NCBI RefSeq assembly: GCF_002105195.1
Contig: NZ_MUHU01000025.1
Location: 186,001-250,000 of the forward strand
From: Derxia lacustris
GTDB lineage: Bacteria; Pseudomonadota; Gammaproteobacteria; Burkholderiales; Burkholderiaceae_E
DNA: 64,000 bases
Reading direction: 5' to 3'
Shown here: piece by piece, positions 7,605 to 16,372 of the stretch
Numbering within the stretch: position 1 is the first letter of the stretch
How the letters are laid out: every line of letters begins with the position of its first letter
Translations under genes and position numbers: made by a program
Notes under the pieces: generated by a model
Database searches by the model: none
What the model was told of the DNA's origin: nothing
What the model saw: only the letters and a program-made list of their open reading frames with translations

Positions 7605-9077
7605 ATGTCCATCCGCTTCTCCGCTCTTCCGCTGTCCGTCGCCGCCGCTGCGGTGCTGTCGGCCTGCGCATCGCTGTCGCCCGTCTCGCTCGATACCGCC
7701 GCGCAGGCGCTCGATGCCAACGGCGTCGGCTCGATCGAATTTGCCGGCACCGGCCGCTGGTTCCAGTTTGGCCAGGCCCCCGCGCCCGGCGAAGCCTGGC
7801 CGCCGTTCGACGTGAGCCGCTATGTGGCCGACATCGACTACGCCAAGCAGGCCGCGCGGGTGCAGATCGTGCGCAGCCAGGTGGTGGAACTGCCGCGCGT
7901 GCGCCCGGCGCCGGTCGAGCAGCGCGCCGACCAGTACGTGCTCGGCAAGACGGCGTGGAACCGCGTCGCCACGGCCAATGCGGCGCCCGGCAACGCCACC
8001 GCCCAGCCCGCCGCCGTGATCGACCGTCAGGCCGAAATCTGGTCGACGCCGCAGGGCTTCATCAAGGCCGCCAAGGCCAATGGCGCGACGCTGACCGGCG
8101 GCTTCGGCGGCACCGAGGTGAGCTTCACCGTCGACGGCAAGTACAAGTACGTCGGCAAGCTCGATTCGCAAGGCCGCGTCGAGCGCATCCAGACCTGGAC
8201 CGACACGCCGGTGCTCGGCGACACGCTGCTCGAAACCCGCTTCAGCGGCTACAAGGACTTCGGCGGCGTGGCCTTCCCCACGCGCATCGTGCGCAGCCAG
8301 GGCGGCTTCCCGGTGCTCGACCTGACGGTCACCGACGTCAAGCGCAATCCGGCGCTCAACTTCGAGGTGCCGGCCGAGGTCGCCAGCTTCAAGCCGGCGC
8401 CGATCAAGGTCGATGCGCAGAAGCTCGGCGACGGCGTCTGGTACCTGACCGGCGGCACGCATCACAGCGTGCTGGTCGAGGAGAAGGATTACCTGGTGCT
8501 GGTCGAGGCGCCGCTCAACGAGGATCGCTCGCTGGCGCTGATCGCCAAGGCCAAGGAGCTGGTGCCGAGCAAGTCGATCAAGTGCGTCATCAACACCCAT
8601 GTGCACTTCGACCATTCGGGCGGCCTGCGCACCTTCGTGGCCGAGGGCGCGACCATCGTCACGCTCAAGGGCAACGAGAGCTATTACGAGAAGGCCTGGG
8701 CCGCGCCGCACACGCTGGTGCCCGACCGCCTCGCGCAATCGGGCAAGGCGCCCAAGTTCCAGACCGTGAGCGGCAAGTTCGAGTTCGGCGACCGCAAGGT
8801 CGAGGTGCACGAGATCGTCGGCTCGGGCCACAACGACGCCTTCGCGCTGGTCTGGCTACCCGAGTCGAAGGTGCTGGTCGAGGCCGATGCCTACACGCCG
8901 GTGGCCGCCGGCACGCCGGTGCCGCCGCCGGCCAATCCCTACACGGTCAATCTGGCCGACAACATCGCCCGCCTCAAGCTCGACGTGGGCCAGATCGCGG
9001 CGCTGCACGGTCCGCGCGTGACCACGCTGGCCGATCTGCGCGCGGCCGTCGCGCCCGGCACGAGCGCGGCACGATGA
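7605..9077 (+). CDS. Metallo-beta-lactamase-fold lipoprotein hydrolase
   Basis: This 490-residue protein has a lipoprotein signal peptide ending Leu-Ser-Ala-Cys (Cys21), so it is probably anchored to a membrane in the periplasm. Residues about 25-285 are a beta-rich domain resembling outer-membrane lipoprotein folds. The C-terminal third is a metallo-beta-lactamase domain with Thr-His-Val-His-Phe-Asp-His-Ser-Gly-Gly (metal ligands His-x-His-x-Asp-His) and later Gly-Ser-Gly-His-Asn-Asp and Leu-His-Gly. Substrate is unknown. The start was chosen because it gives a complete lipobox signal. Its stop overlaps the DegP-like start by 4 bases. Confidence 0.85.
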   Translation: MSIRFSALPLSVAAAAVLSACASLSPVSLDTAAQALDANGVGSIEFAGTGRWFQFGQAPAPGEAWPPFDVSRYVADIDYAKQAARVQIVRSQVVELPRVRPAPVEQRADQYVLGKTAWNRVATANAAPGNATAQPAAVIDRQAEIWSTPQGFIKAAKANGATLTGGFGGTEVSFTVDGKYKYVGKLDSQGRVERIQTWTDTPVLGDTLLETRFSGYKDFGGVAFPTRIVRSQGGFPVLDLTVTDVKRNPALNFEVPAEVASFKPAPIKVDAQKLGDGVWYLTGGTHHSVLVEEKDYLVLVEAPLNEDRSLALIAKAKELVPSKSIKCVINTHVHFDHSGGLRTFVAEGATIVTLKGNESYYEKAWAAPHTLVPDRLAQSGKAPKFQTVSGKFEFGDRKVEVHEIVGSGHNDAFALVWLPESKVLVEADAYTPVAAGTPVPPPANPYTVNLADNIARLKLDVGQIAALHGPRVTTLADLRAAVAPGTSAAR

Positions 9078-10741
9078 GCGGGCCGGCATTCACCGCCACG
9101 GCCGCCGCGCCGCCGGCCGGCGGCGCGGGCCGCAGGCCGGCCACGCAACCGGCAATGGCCAGCGCCCTGCCGCGCCGGCTCGCGCTGGCGCTGGCGTTCG
9201 CGCTGCTGCCGGCCGGACTGGCGCTGGCCGCCGATGCGCCGGCAACGGCTGTCGGCGCCGCGCCGCTGGTGCGCGGCCTGCCCGACTTCGCCGATCTGGT
9301 CGACCGCGTCGGCCCGGCGGTGGTCAACATCCGCACCGTCTCCGCGCCGCATGCCGGCGTGCCCGGCGGCGCCGATCTCGACGAGCTGCTGCGCAAGCAT
9401 TTCGGCGCGCCCGAGGAAGCCGAGCCGGCCAAGCCCGCGCCGCGCGGCAAGACGCCGCCGCGCGCCGACAACAAGGGCAAGGCCGCGCCCGACGCCAAGC
9501 CCGACAGCAGGACGCCGGGCCCGCTCGCGCGCCCGGCGCCCGAGGCCGAGCGCCCGGGCGGGCCCCAGCCCGACGCCGACGAACCGCGCGCGCCGCGCGG
9601 CGTGGGCTCGGGCTTCATCGTCGGCAGCGAGGGCGAAATCCTGACCAATGCCCATGTCATCGCCGATGCCGAGGAAGTGATCGTGCGGCTGACCGACAGG
9701 CGCGAGTTCAAGGCCCGCGTCATCGGCACCGACAAGCGCACCGACGTCGCCCTGCTCAAGATCGAGGCCAGCGGCCTGCCGACGCTGGCCTTCGGCGATG
9801 CCGACCGGCTGCGCGTCGGCGAATGGGTCATCGCCATCGGCTCGCCCTTCGATCTGGCCAACACCGTCACCGCCGGCATCGTCAGCGCCAAGGCGCGCGA
9901 GACCGGCGAGCTGCTGCCCTTCATCCAGACCGACGTGGCGATCAACCCGGGCAATTCGGGCGGGCCGCTCATCAACCAGCGCGGCGAGGTGGTGGGCATC
10001 AACTCGCAGATCTTCAGCCGCTCGGGCGGCTATCAGGGCATCTCCTTCGCCATCCCGATCGAGGAAGCCGGCCGCGTCGCCGACCAGCTGCGCGAGCACG
10101 GCCGCGTGATCCGCAGCCGCATCGGCGTGCAGGTCGCCGAGGTCACGCCCGACGTGGCCGGCACGCTCGGCCTGCCGCGCGCCAGCGGCGCGCTGGTGCG
10201 CGGTGTCGAAGTGCAGAGCCCGGCCGACAACGGCGGCATCGTGCCCGGCGACGTGATCGTCGGCGTTGACGCCAAGACGGTGGACAAGTGGAACGACCTG
10301 CCGCGCATCGTCGGCGCGGGCGTGCCCGGCGGCCGCCACAAGGTCAGGCTGCTGCGCGCCGGCCAGCCGGTCGAAGTCACGGTGCGCTATGCCGAGCTCG
10401 AGCCGGAGAAGGTCGCCGCCGCGCCGGCAGCGCCGGCCAAGCCGGTGGTGGCGCCCGCCGAGCCGCCGCGCGATCTGGGCCTGACGGTGTCCGACATCAC
10501 CGCCGCCGACCGGCGTGCGCTCCAGCTCGATCGCGGCGTGCAGATCACCGGCGTGGAAGGCCTCGCGGCGCGCGCCGGCCTGCGCACCGGCGACATCCTG
10601 CTGAGCCTGGGCGGCACCGGCATCCACGGCGCCGAACAGCTGCGCGCGGTGCTCGGCCGCATCGATACCGCCAAGCCGGTGGACGTGCTGCTGCGCCGTG
10701 AACAGTGGGTGCGCTGGTTCGTCATCAAGCCGCGCGGATGA
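9074..10741 (+). CDS. DegP/HtrA-family periplasmic serine protease with two PDZ domains
   Basis: This protein is 555 residues from the ATG at 9074, or 528 from Met28, which directly starts a signal peptide and could be the true start. The trypsin-like domain has His194 (Asn-Ala-His-Val), Asp224 (Arg-Thr-Asp-Val-Ala-Leu-Leu) and Ser295 (Gly-Asn-Ser-Gly-Gly-Pro-Leu). Two PDZ domains follow (about 345-440 and 475-550). Residues about 112-175 form a Pro/Ala/Lys-rich low-complexity insert ahead of the catalytic His, longer than in typical DegP. It overlaps the lipoprotein gene by 4 bases, suggesting a shared envelope-stress function. Confidence 0.93.
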   Translation: MSGPAFTATAAAPPAGGAGRRPATQPAMASALPRRLALALAFALLPAGLALAADAPATAVGAAPLVRGLPDFADLVDRVGPAVVNIRTVSAPHAGVPGGADLDELLRKHFGAPEEAEPAKPAPRGKTPPRADNKGKAAPDAKPDSRTPGPLARPAPEAERPGGPQPDADEPRAPRGVGSGFIVGSEGEILTNAHVIADAEEVIVRLTDRREFKARVIGTDKRTDVALLKIEASGLPTLAFGDADRLRVGEWVIAIGSPFDLANTVTAGIVSAKARETGELLPFIQTDVAINPGNSGGPLINQRGEVVGINSQIFSRSGGYQGISFAIPIEEAGRVADQLREHGRVIRSRIGVQVAEVTPDVAGTLGLPRASGALVRGVEVQSPADNGGIVPGDVIVGVDAKTVDKWNDLPRIVGAGVPGGRHKVRLLRAGQPVEVTVRYAELEPEKVAAAPAAPAKPVVAPAEPPRDLGLTVSDITAADRRALQLDRGVQITGVEGLAARAGLRTGDILLSLGGTGIHGAEQLRAVLGRIDTAKPVDVLLRREQWVRWFVIKPRG

Positions 10742-10848
10742 AGCCAGCAGCCGGCACCTGAACCGCCGGCACGGCGGTTGATTTGCAGCAGCCGCGTGCC
10801 GCGCCGCTGCTGGCATGGCCGCAACTGTGCAGCCGGCAACACCCCTCG

Positions 10849-10883
10849 GGCCCGCCACGCGCAAGCGTGTAGCGGGCCTTTTT
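10849..10883 (+). terminator. Intrinsic terminator after the DegP-like gene
   Basis: A strong stem (GGCCCGC CACGC at 10849-10860 with GCGTG, a TA bulge, and GCGGGCC ending at 10878) has a GCAA loop and is followed by TTTTT. It separates the lipoprotein-protease operon from the TonB-dependent receptor. Between here and 11041 I see no further gene, only the receptor leader with GGAGGGG before its ATG. Confidence 0.85.
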
Positions 10884-11041
10884 CGTCCGCCTGAAAAACC
10901 CGGTTTCCCCTGGGCAGGGCCGCGTTTTCGGTCACGTCCGGACGCATCTGTTGCGCCCTCGTTTCGGCATGGCATGCGCTTCGCTCAAAGAGGCGTTCTC
11001 CGTATGCCTTAGCCCTCAAAACAAAACGGAGGGGAAAACAC

Positions 11042-13792
11042 ATGAACCGACATCTCGACACCCGCCGGTCGCGCCCGTCCGCGACCCTGCGCGACGACGC
11101 GCGACTTTTCCGCCTCTCCCCGATTGCCGCCGTCGTCGCCGGCATGACCCTGCTGGCCTGCAATCCCTTGCATGCCGCCGAAGGCGATGCGCCCAAGGCC
11201 GAGGAAGCCCCGGCGCTCGACGCCGTGACCGTGCGCAGCCGCAACCGCATCGAGCGGCTGCAGGACGTGCCGCTGTCGGTCTCGGTGGTGCAGGGCCAGG
11301 AACTCGAACGCCTGAGCGCCTACGGCATCGACGCGATCACCAAGCGCGCCGCCAACGTGTCGTGGAACCTGGGCAACCAGCGCACCAGCAGCCTGTCGAT
11401 CCGCGGCCTGGGCAAGATCGGCCAGACCGAGGCGCAGGACCCGAGCGTCGGCGTCATCGTCGACGGCGTGAACTTCGCCTACAACGCGCTCACCTCCAGC
11501 TTCGACTTCGTCGACGTGGACACGGTCGAAGTGACGCGCGGCCCGCAGGGCACGCTGCTGGGCAAGAACGCCAGCGTCGGCGTGGTCAACATCACCACGC
11601 GCCGGCCGTCGTTCACCGCCACCAGCGACTACTCGGTGCAGTTCAGCCAGAAGCAGGGCCTGCTCGCCACGGCGGCCGTCGGCGGCCCGGTGGTCGACGA
11701 TCTGCTGGCCTGGCGCGGCACCTTCTCGGCCAATCGCCAGCAGGGCGACATCGTCAACCAGTACAACCGCGACATCACCTACACCAACACCGACCGCATC
11801 TCGGGTCGCGTGCAATTCCTGCTCACGCCCACGACCGACTTCAGCGCGCGCCTGGCCTTCGAGCTGCAACCGCGCGCCGGCGAGACCACCAACGGCCGCA
11901 CGGTGTTCACGCCCACGCCCAAGACCTATTCCAACGGCAGCGCCAATACCGCCATCGACAACGGCACCCGCCTGTCGCGCCGCTGGTTCACGCAGAACAC
12001 CGGCTATTCGCTCGGCGACTACTACGCCGAACTGAGCAACGACAACCAGCGTCCGCTGGTGACCGGCAGCCGCGGCACCTCGGCCGAGCTGAACTGGAAG
12101 CTGGCCGGCGGCCACACGCTGACGTCGATCACCGCGTACAAGGACTACCACTTCAACGCCGTCAACGACGAAGGCACGCCGTTCGACGTGATGCGCAATT
12201 CGGGCGGTTTCTGGAACGACTACCGCCAGCTGAGCCAGGAGCTGCGCATCTCGTCGAGCACCGGCGGCTTTGTGGACTATCAGGGCGGCATCTACCTGAT
12301 GGACGTGAAGAACGTGGCGCAATACCAGCGCAGCTGGGGCAACGACGCCGGCGCCTGGTGGGCCAACAACGGTCAGTACAACCGCCTCGACGCCGACGGC
12401 GCGGGCCGGGCGCTGATGGTGGCTTCGCTGGCCAATCTGGGCATGTATTACAACTCGCCGGCCGGCGTGCAGAACATCCGCAACAAGAACGCGGCGATCT
12501 TCGCCCAGGCCAACTGGCATCTGAGCGAGCCGCTGACCGTCACCACCGGCCTGCGCTTCACGCGCGAGAACCGCAGCAACGAGAGCAGCAGCTACATCGT
12601 CAGCAACGGCAGCGCGCCCGAGCTGAATCCGTCGTCGGTCAACGGCGTGACGCTGGGCGGCTTCGACTCGTACTACAACACCGGCACCGCCTCGCGCTGG
12701 GTGCTCAACGGCAACGTGGTGCCGGCCGGTACCGCCGGTGCCACGCAAGTGGCCGCCGGCGCCGTGGCGCTGACCACCGACACGACCAACGCCGCCGCGC
12801 TGGCCGCCGCCAGCGCCCAGGCCGATGCCGCCGCCAAGAAGTACTTCAACGCCGCCAACTGGGCCGCGCTCACCGATGCGCAGAAGCGTCAGCTGGCCGA
12901 TGCGCAATCGATCCGCAAGTCGCAGATCGGCGTGCTGTTCAACTCGACCGAAGCCAAGACCTTCAACTCGACCCAGCCCGCCCTGGTGCTGAGCCCGAGC
13001 TACAAGTTCAGCCGCGACCTGACCGGCTATGCGTCGTTCCAGCACGGTGAAAAGGCCGGCATCTCGCAGCTGGTGAACGGCGTGTCGACGCCGGTCAAGG
13101 CCGAGAAGACCGACTCGTACGAGCTGGGCCTGAAGTCGGTGCTGCTCGACCGCACGCTGGTGCTGAACGCCGACGTGTTCCTCAGCAACATCAAGGACTA
13201 TCAGCAGTCGGTGCGCGTGGTCGACCAGTACACGACCGCGCTCAACAACGACGGCACCTTCTACTACACCTCGGCCACCGGCAACGTGCCCAAGGTGCAG
13301 GTCAAGGGGCTCGAGTTCGACGGCGTGTACGCGGGCATTCCGCGCACCACGCTGCGCTTCTCGGGCGCCTGGAACCGGGCCATCTACAAGTCGTTCACCA
13401 ACGCTGCCCAGCCGGTGGAAAACGGCTACGCGGGCGCCGCGCCCTACCGCGATCTGAGCGGCAAGCAGCTTGCCGGCGCGCCGACCTTCAGCGCCAACAT
13501 CGGTGCCGACTACCGCCAGGCCGCCTGGGGCGATCACGAGTTCCACACCAGCGCCAACGTGGCCTACACGTCGAGCTACAACTCGGACGTGGCGCTGTCG
13601 TCGTATGCGGTGATCCCGTCCAACTTCCTGGTCGATGCGGCGGTCGGCGTGGGCCATCGCAACAAGAGCTTCGACGTGAGCCTGGTGGTCAAGAACCTGC
13701 TCAACGACGACACCCCGCGCAGCAAGACCTGGAACAGCTATGTGCCGGCGATCCCGCGCGTGGTGGGCGTGCTGTTCACCAGCAAGCTGTGA
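11042..13792 (+). CDS. TonB-dependent outer-membrane receptor
   Basis: This 916-residue protein starts with an extended signal region ending His-Ala-Ala-Glu (about 43-46), then a TonB-box-like Ala-Leu-Asp-Ala-Val-Thr-Val (about 58-64). The plug domain contains Ser-Ile-Arg-Gly-Leu-Gly and Val-Thr-Arg-Gly-Pro-Gln-Gly-Thr-Leu-Leu-Gly-Lys-Asn. A beta-barrel fills the rest and ends in an aromatic-poor Leu-Phe-Thr-Ser-Lys-Leu strand. The sequence fits the FecA/FyuA-like class that imports siderophores or other complex nutrients; the substrate is not identifiable. GGAGGGG precedes the ATG. The matching tonB-exb operon lies downstream at 15649-18096 on the other strand. Confidence 0.92.
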   Translation: MNRHLDTRRSRPSATLRDDARLFRLSPIAAVVAGMTLLACNPLHAAEGDAPKAEEAPALDAVTVRSRNRIERLQDVPLSVSVVQGQELERLSAYGIDAITKRAANVSWNLGNQRTSSLSIRGLGKIGQTEAQDPSVGVIVDGVNFAYNALTSSFDFVDVDTVEVTRGPQGTLLGKNASVGVVNITTRRPSFTATSDYSVQFSQKQGLLATAAVGGPVVDDLLAWRGTFSANRQQGDIVNQYNRDITYTNTDRISGRVQFLLTPTTDFSARLAFELQPRAGETTNGRTVFTPTPKTYSNGSANTAIDNGTRLSRRWFTQNTGYSLGDYYAELSNDNQRPLVTGSRGTSAELNWKLAGGHTLTSITAYKDYHFNAVNDEGTPFDVMRNSGGFWNDYRQLSQELRISSSTGGFVDYQGGIYLMDVKNVAQYQRSWGNDAGAWWANNGQYNRLDADGAGRALMVASLANLGMYYNSPAGVQNIRNKNAAIFAQANWHLSEPLTVTTGLRFTRENRSNESSSYIVSNGSAPELNPSSVNGVTLGGFDSYYNTGTASRWVLNGNVVPAGTAGATQVAAGAVALTTDTTNAAALAAASAQADAAAKKYFNAANWAALTDAQKRQLADAQSIRKSQIGVLFNSTEAKTFNSTQPALVLSPSYKFSRDLTGYASFQHGEKAGISQLVNGVSTPVKAEKTDSYELGLKSVLLDRTLVLNADVFLSNIKDYQQSVRVVDQYTTALNNDGTFYYTSATGNVPKVQVKGLEFDGVYAGIPRTTLRFSGAWNRAIYKSFTNAAQPVENGYAGAAPYRDLSGKQLAGAPTFSANIGADYRQAAWGDHEFHTSANVAYTSSYNSDVALSSYAVIPSNFLVDAAVGVGHRNKSFDVSLVVKNLLNDDTPRSKTWNSYVPAIPRVVGVLFTSKL

Positions 13793-13864
13793 TGGCGTGA
13801 GCTAGATGGCGGGCCGGTGACACGGCCTGCCGCCAAGCGGTCGCGCCGATGCGGCCGTGCAGAA

Positions 13865-13900
13865 GGGGGGCGATGCCGCATGCGGCTCGCCCCCTTTTTT
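13865..13900 (+). terminator. Intrinsic terminator after the TonB-dependent receptor
   Basis: GGGGGCGA pairs with TCGCCCCC around a palindromic GCCGCATGCGGC, followed by six T (13895-13900). The last two T are also the first two bases of the first hip operator, so terminator and toxin-antitoxin control region abut with no spare sequence. Confidence 0.88.
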
Positions 13901-13969
13901 ATCGGCTTTGCCGATGAATGATGGTTATCGGGTTTGGCGATAAACTGCATTTATCGAGTTTTCCGATGG
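13899..13969 (+). promoter_or_regulatory. Three evenly spaced HipB-type operators
   Basis: Three 19-base sites share the form TTATCG-N7-CGATRR, where R is A or G: 13899-13917, 13925-13943 and 13951-13969. Start-to-start spacing is exactly 26 bases each time. The Escherichia coli hip operon is controlled by several TATCC-N8-GGATA sites bound by HipB dimers, and the layout here is closely analogous. The sites run up to the hipB start, so binding would cover the promoter and early transcript. Autorepression by HipB/HipA is inferred from this analogy. Confidence 0.82.
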
Positions 13970-13977
13970 ATTTCGTC

Positions 13978-14241
13978 ATGCGCCAGCGCCTCATCAACCC
14001 CAGCCAGGCCGGCCAGCTGCTGGCCGCCCGCCGCAAGTCGCTGCGGCTGCCGCAGGCGGGTCTCGCGGCCCAGCTCGGCATCAGCCAGAACCGGCTGTCC
14101 GAACTCGAAGCCAGCCCCGAGCGCATCACGCTCGACCGGCTGCTCATGCTCGCCAATGCGCTCGGGCTCGAATTCGTGTTGCAGGACAAGGGCAGCGACG
14201 ATCCACCCGCGCGGCTGCGCCAGACCCCGCCGGAGTGGTGA
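13978..14241 (+). CDS. hipB: HipB antitoxin, XRE-family DNA-binding protein
   Basis: This 87-residue helix-turn-helix protein (helices with Gln-Leu-Gly-Ile-Ser-Gln-Asn-Arg-Leu-Ser-Glu-Leu-Glu) ends in Glu-Trp, as Escherichia coli HipB (88 residues) does. I chose the ATG at 13978, preceded by GGA at good spacing, because it leaves all three operators outside the gene; in-frame ATGs at 13966, 13921 and 13918 are alternatives. It neutralises HipA and represses the operon. Its TGA overlaps the hipA ATG by one base (TGATG), which gives tight translational coupling. Confidence 0.93.
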   Translation: MRQRLINPSQAGQLLAARRKSLRLPQAGLAAQLGISQNRLSELEASPERITLDRLLMLANALGLEFVLQDKGSDDPPARLRQTPPEW

Positions 14242-15569
14242 TGGCACGCCGCTCGCGCGAACGCGCCCTGGCGCTGTGGATGAACGGCACGCGCGTGGGC
14301 GAATGGCGGCTGCCAGCGCGCGGCCCGATGGAACTGCGCTACGACGACGACTGGCTGCGCTCGCCGGAAGCCCGACCGCTCTCGCTGTCGCTGCCGCTCA
14401 ACTTCGACGGCGTGCCGCTGCGGGGCGCAGCGGTCGAGGCGTGGTTCGACAATCTGCTGCCCGACAGCGACGTCATCCGCAAACGCTTGCAAGGCCGCTT
14501 CGGCACCACGACGCAAGCCGCCTTCGACCTGCTCGAAGCCGTCGGCCGCGATTGCGTCGGCGCGCTGCAATTGCTGGCGCCCGACGCCGAACCGGCCGAC
14601 CTGCGCTGCATCGATGCCGAACCGCTCGACGATGCCGGCGTGGCACGGCTGATCGGCGCCGCCATCACGCCCGGCAGCGCCTGGAGCATGGCCGGCGACG
14701 CCGACGATTTCCGCATTTCCATTGCCGGCGCGCAGGAGAAGACCGCCTTCACGCGGCACGACGGCCGCTGGTGTCGGCCGCGCGGCGCCACGCCCACGAC
14801 CCACATCTTCAAGTTGCCGCTCGGGTTGGTCGGCAACCGTCGCGCCGACATGAACAGCTCGGTCGAAAACGAATGGCTGTGCTCGGAACTGCTGCGCGAA
14901 TGCGGGCTCGACATCGCGCGCACCCGCATCGGCCAGTTCGAAGATCGCAAGGTGCTGATCGTGGAACGCTTCGACCGCAAGCTGGCGGCCAGCGGCGACC
15001 ATTGGCTGCGCCTGCCGCAGGAAGATTTCTGTCAGGCCCTGGGCGTGCCCGGCATGCGCAAGTACGAAAGCGACGGCGGCCCGGGCATCGACGCGATTGC
15101 CGGCGTGCTGGCGTTCTCCGAGCAGCGCGCCGGCGATCTCGACAGCCTGCTGCGCGCGCAATTGCTGTTCTGGCTGCTGGCCGCAACCGATGGCCATGCC
15201 AAGAATTTCAGCATCGCCTTGCATGCCGGCGGGCGCTACCGCCTCACGCCGCTCTACGACGTGCTCTCGGCCTGGCCGGTGATCGGCAAGGGACCGAACC
15301 TGCTCGACTACCGCAAGCTCAAGCTGGCAATGGCGCTGCGCGGCAAGAACGCCCACGACAAGCTCGCCGAAATCCAGCGCCGGCATTTCGTGGACACCGC
15401 CGCGCGCTGTGGCCTGGGTCAGGCCGCGATGGAAGCCGCCATCGACGCGCTGGCCATCCGCCTGCCGGCCGCACTCGACGCCGTGGGCCAGCGTCTGCCC
15501 GACGGCTTTCCGCCGGCGGTGTTCAGCAGCATCGACGCCGGCGTGCGGCAATCGCTGGCGCGGTTGTAA
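14241..15569 (+). CDS. hipA: HipA serine/threonine kinase toxin
   Basis: This 442-residue protein is full length and collinear with Escherichia coli HipA (440). It keeps the autophosphorylation loop Ile-Ser-Ile-Ala-Gly-Ala-Gln-Glu-Lys-Thr with Ser160 (equivalent to Ser150), the catalytic Asp317 in Thr-Asp-Gly-His-Ala-Lys-Asn-Phe-Ser (Asp309) and the metal-binding Asp340 in Leu-Tyr-Asp-Val (Asp332). The segment Leu-Pro-Gln-Glu-Asp-Phe-Cys-Gln is also conserved. HipA of this type phosphorylates glutamyl-tRNA synthetase and causes growth arrest and persistence. All key residues are present, so it is probably active. It lies between a receptor gene and the tonB operon. Confidence 0.95.
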   Translation: MARRSRERALALWMNGTRVGEWRLPARGPMELRYDDDWLRSPEARPLSLSLPLNFDGVPLRGAAVEAWFDNLLPDSDVIRKRLQGRFGTTTQAAFDLLEAVGRDCVGALQLLAPDAEPADLRCIDAEPLDDAGVARLIGAAITPGSAWSMAGDADDFRISIAGAQEKTAFTRHDGRWCRPRGATPTTHIFKLPLGLVGNRRADMNSSVENEWLCSELLRECGLDIARTRIGQFEDRKVLIVERFDRKLAASGDHWLRLPQEDFCQALGVPGMRKYESDGGPGIDAIAGVLAFSEQRAGDLDSLLRAQLLFWLLAATDGHAKNFSIALHAGGRYRLTPLYDVLSAWPVIGKGPNLLDYRKLKLAMALRGKNAHDKLAEIQRRHFVDTAARCGLGQAAMEAAIDALAIRLPAALDAVGQRLPDGFPPAVFSSIDAGVRQSLARL

Positions 15570-15585
15570 ACCGATTCGCCCGCAC

Positions 15586-15625
15586 AAAAAACAAATCGGT
15601 CGCGTCGCCTGCCCGCGACGCGACC
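15586..15625 (-). terminator. Intrinsic terminator of the tonB operon
   Basis: An 11-base perfect stem (15598-15608 with 15615-15625) and six-base loop is followed, reading leftward, by A-TTT-G-TTTTTT (15596 to 15586). This is a good terminator for the minus-strand exbB-tonB transcript. The same stem may stop hipA transcription without a T-run. Confidence 0.88.
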
Positions 15626-15648
15626 GACCGGCCTGCCAACCCCCGACT

Positions 15649-16365
15649 TCAGCGCGCGAACGCCACGTCGAGTGTCACCTGCACTTCATCCGCACCGCCC
15701 GCCGAGCACTTCATGCGCTTGATGGCGGCCTGCACGTACTTGTAATACTCCTTGGGACCCGAAACCGGCGTCGCCTCGACCACCTGACTGCCGCGCACCG
15801 TGATGCGGGTGCGCACCGTGCCGACCACGCCCACGCGGTCGAACGCGTCTTCGAGCGAGCTGGCCAGCACGCCCTGGTAACCCGGGCAGGCAAGGCTGAT
15901 CTCCTGCTTGACCGGCTCGGGCTTGGCTTCGACCTTGGGCTCGGGCGGCGCGGGCGGTGCCGGCGGCGCGATGACGGCCGGCTCCTTGGGCGGCTGGGCC
16001 TGCACCGCGGCGATCACCGGCGCCTGCTGCACCACCGGCGCCACATCGGGCGGCGGCACATAGGCCGGCGGCGGCGGCGTCTTGACCTTGGGCGTCTCCT
16101 TGATCTTCTCGACCTTGGGCGGCGGCGGGGGCGGCGGCTGGTCCGGGATGATCGTCATCGTGATCGGCTTCTTCACGATCTCGATCGCCTGGCGCGCCAG
16201 CCCCGAGGCCAGGGCCCAGCCGAGCAGCAGGTGAACGGCGATGACCACCGCCAGCCCCACGCTGCGGTTGCCGGCGGGCGTCTTTCCGTAGGCCGCCGAG
16301 CGCGGCAGCGTGGCGGCTGCACGGGCGCTCTGCGGGATGACATTGGGCAAGGCATTCGCACTCAT
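15649..16365 (-). CDS. tonB: TonB energy-transducing protein
   Basis: This 238-residue protein has one N-terminal membrane anchor (about 36-55), a long periplasmic spacer rich in Pro, Lys and Glu including seven consecutive prolines, and a C-terminal globular domain of about 80 residues. It couples the proton-motive force to outer-membrane receptors such as those at 11042 and 37573. The C-terminal domain contains two cysteines, one at the start (Ala-Cys-Pro-Gly) and one near the end (Met-Lys-Cys-Ser), which might form a disulfide. It is the last gene of the exbB-exbD-exbD-tonB operon, 7 bases after the second exbD. Confidence 0.9.
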   Translation of the reverse strand: MSANALPNVIPQSARAAATLPRSAAYGKTPAGNRSVGLAVVIAVHLLLGWALASGLARQAIEIVKKPITMTIIPDQPPPPPPPKVEKIKETPKVKTPPPPAYVPPPDVAPVVQQAPVIAAVQAQPPKEPAVIAPPAPPAPPEPKVEAKPEPVKQEISLACPGYQGVLASSLEDAFDRVGVVGTVRTRITVRGSQVVEATPVSGPKEYYKYVQAAIKRMKCSAGGADEVQVTLDVAFAR

Positions 16366-16372
16366 GGAGTCC

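Noticed and set aside
8939..10975. A 678-codon antisense frame over the DegP-like gene
   Set aside because: It is a shadow of the protease, runs through its terminator, and has a composition typical of high-GC antisense frames.
11009..13657. An 882-codon open frame antisense to the TonB-dependent receptor
   Set aside because: The receptor on the plus strand has all family motifs, while the antisense product is His/Val/Gly/Arg-rich with no recognisable fold.
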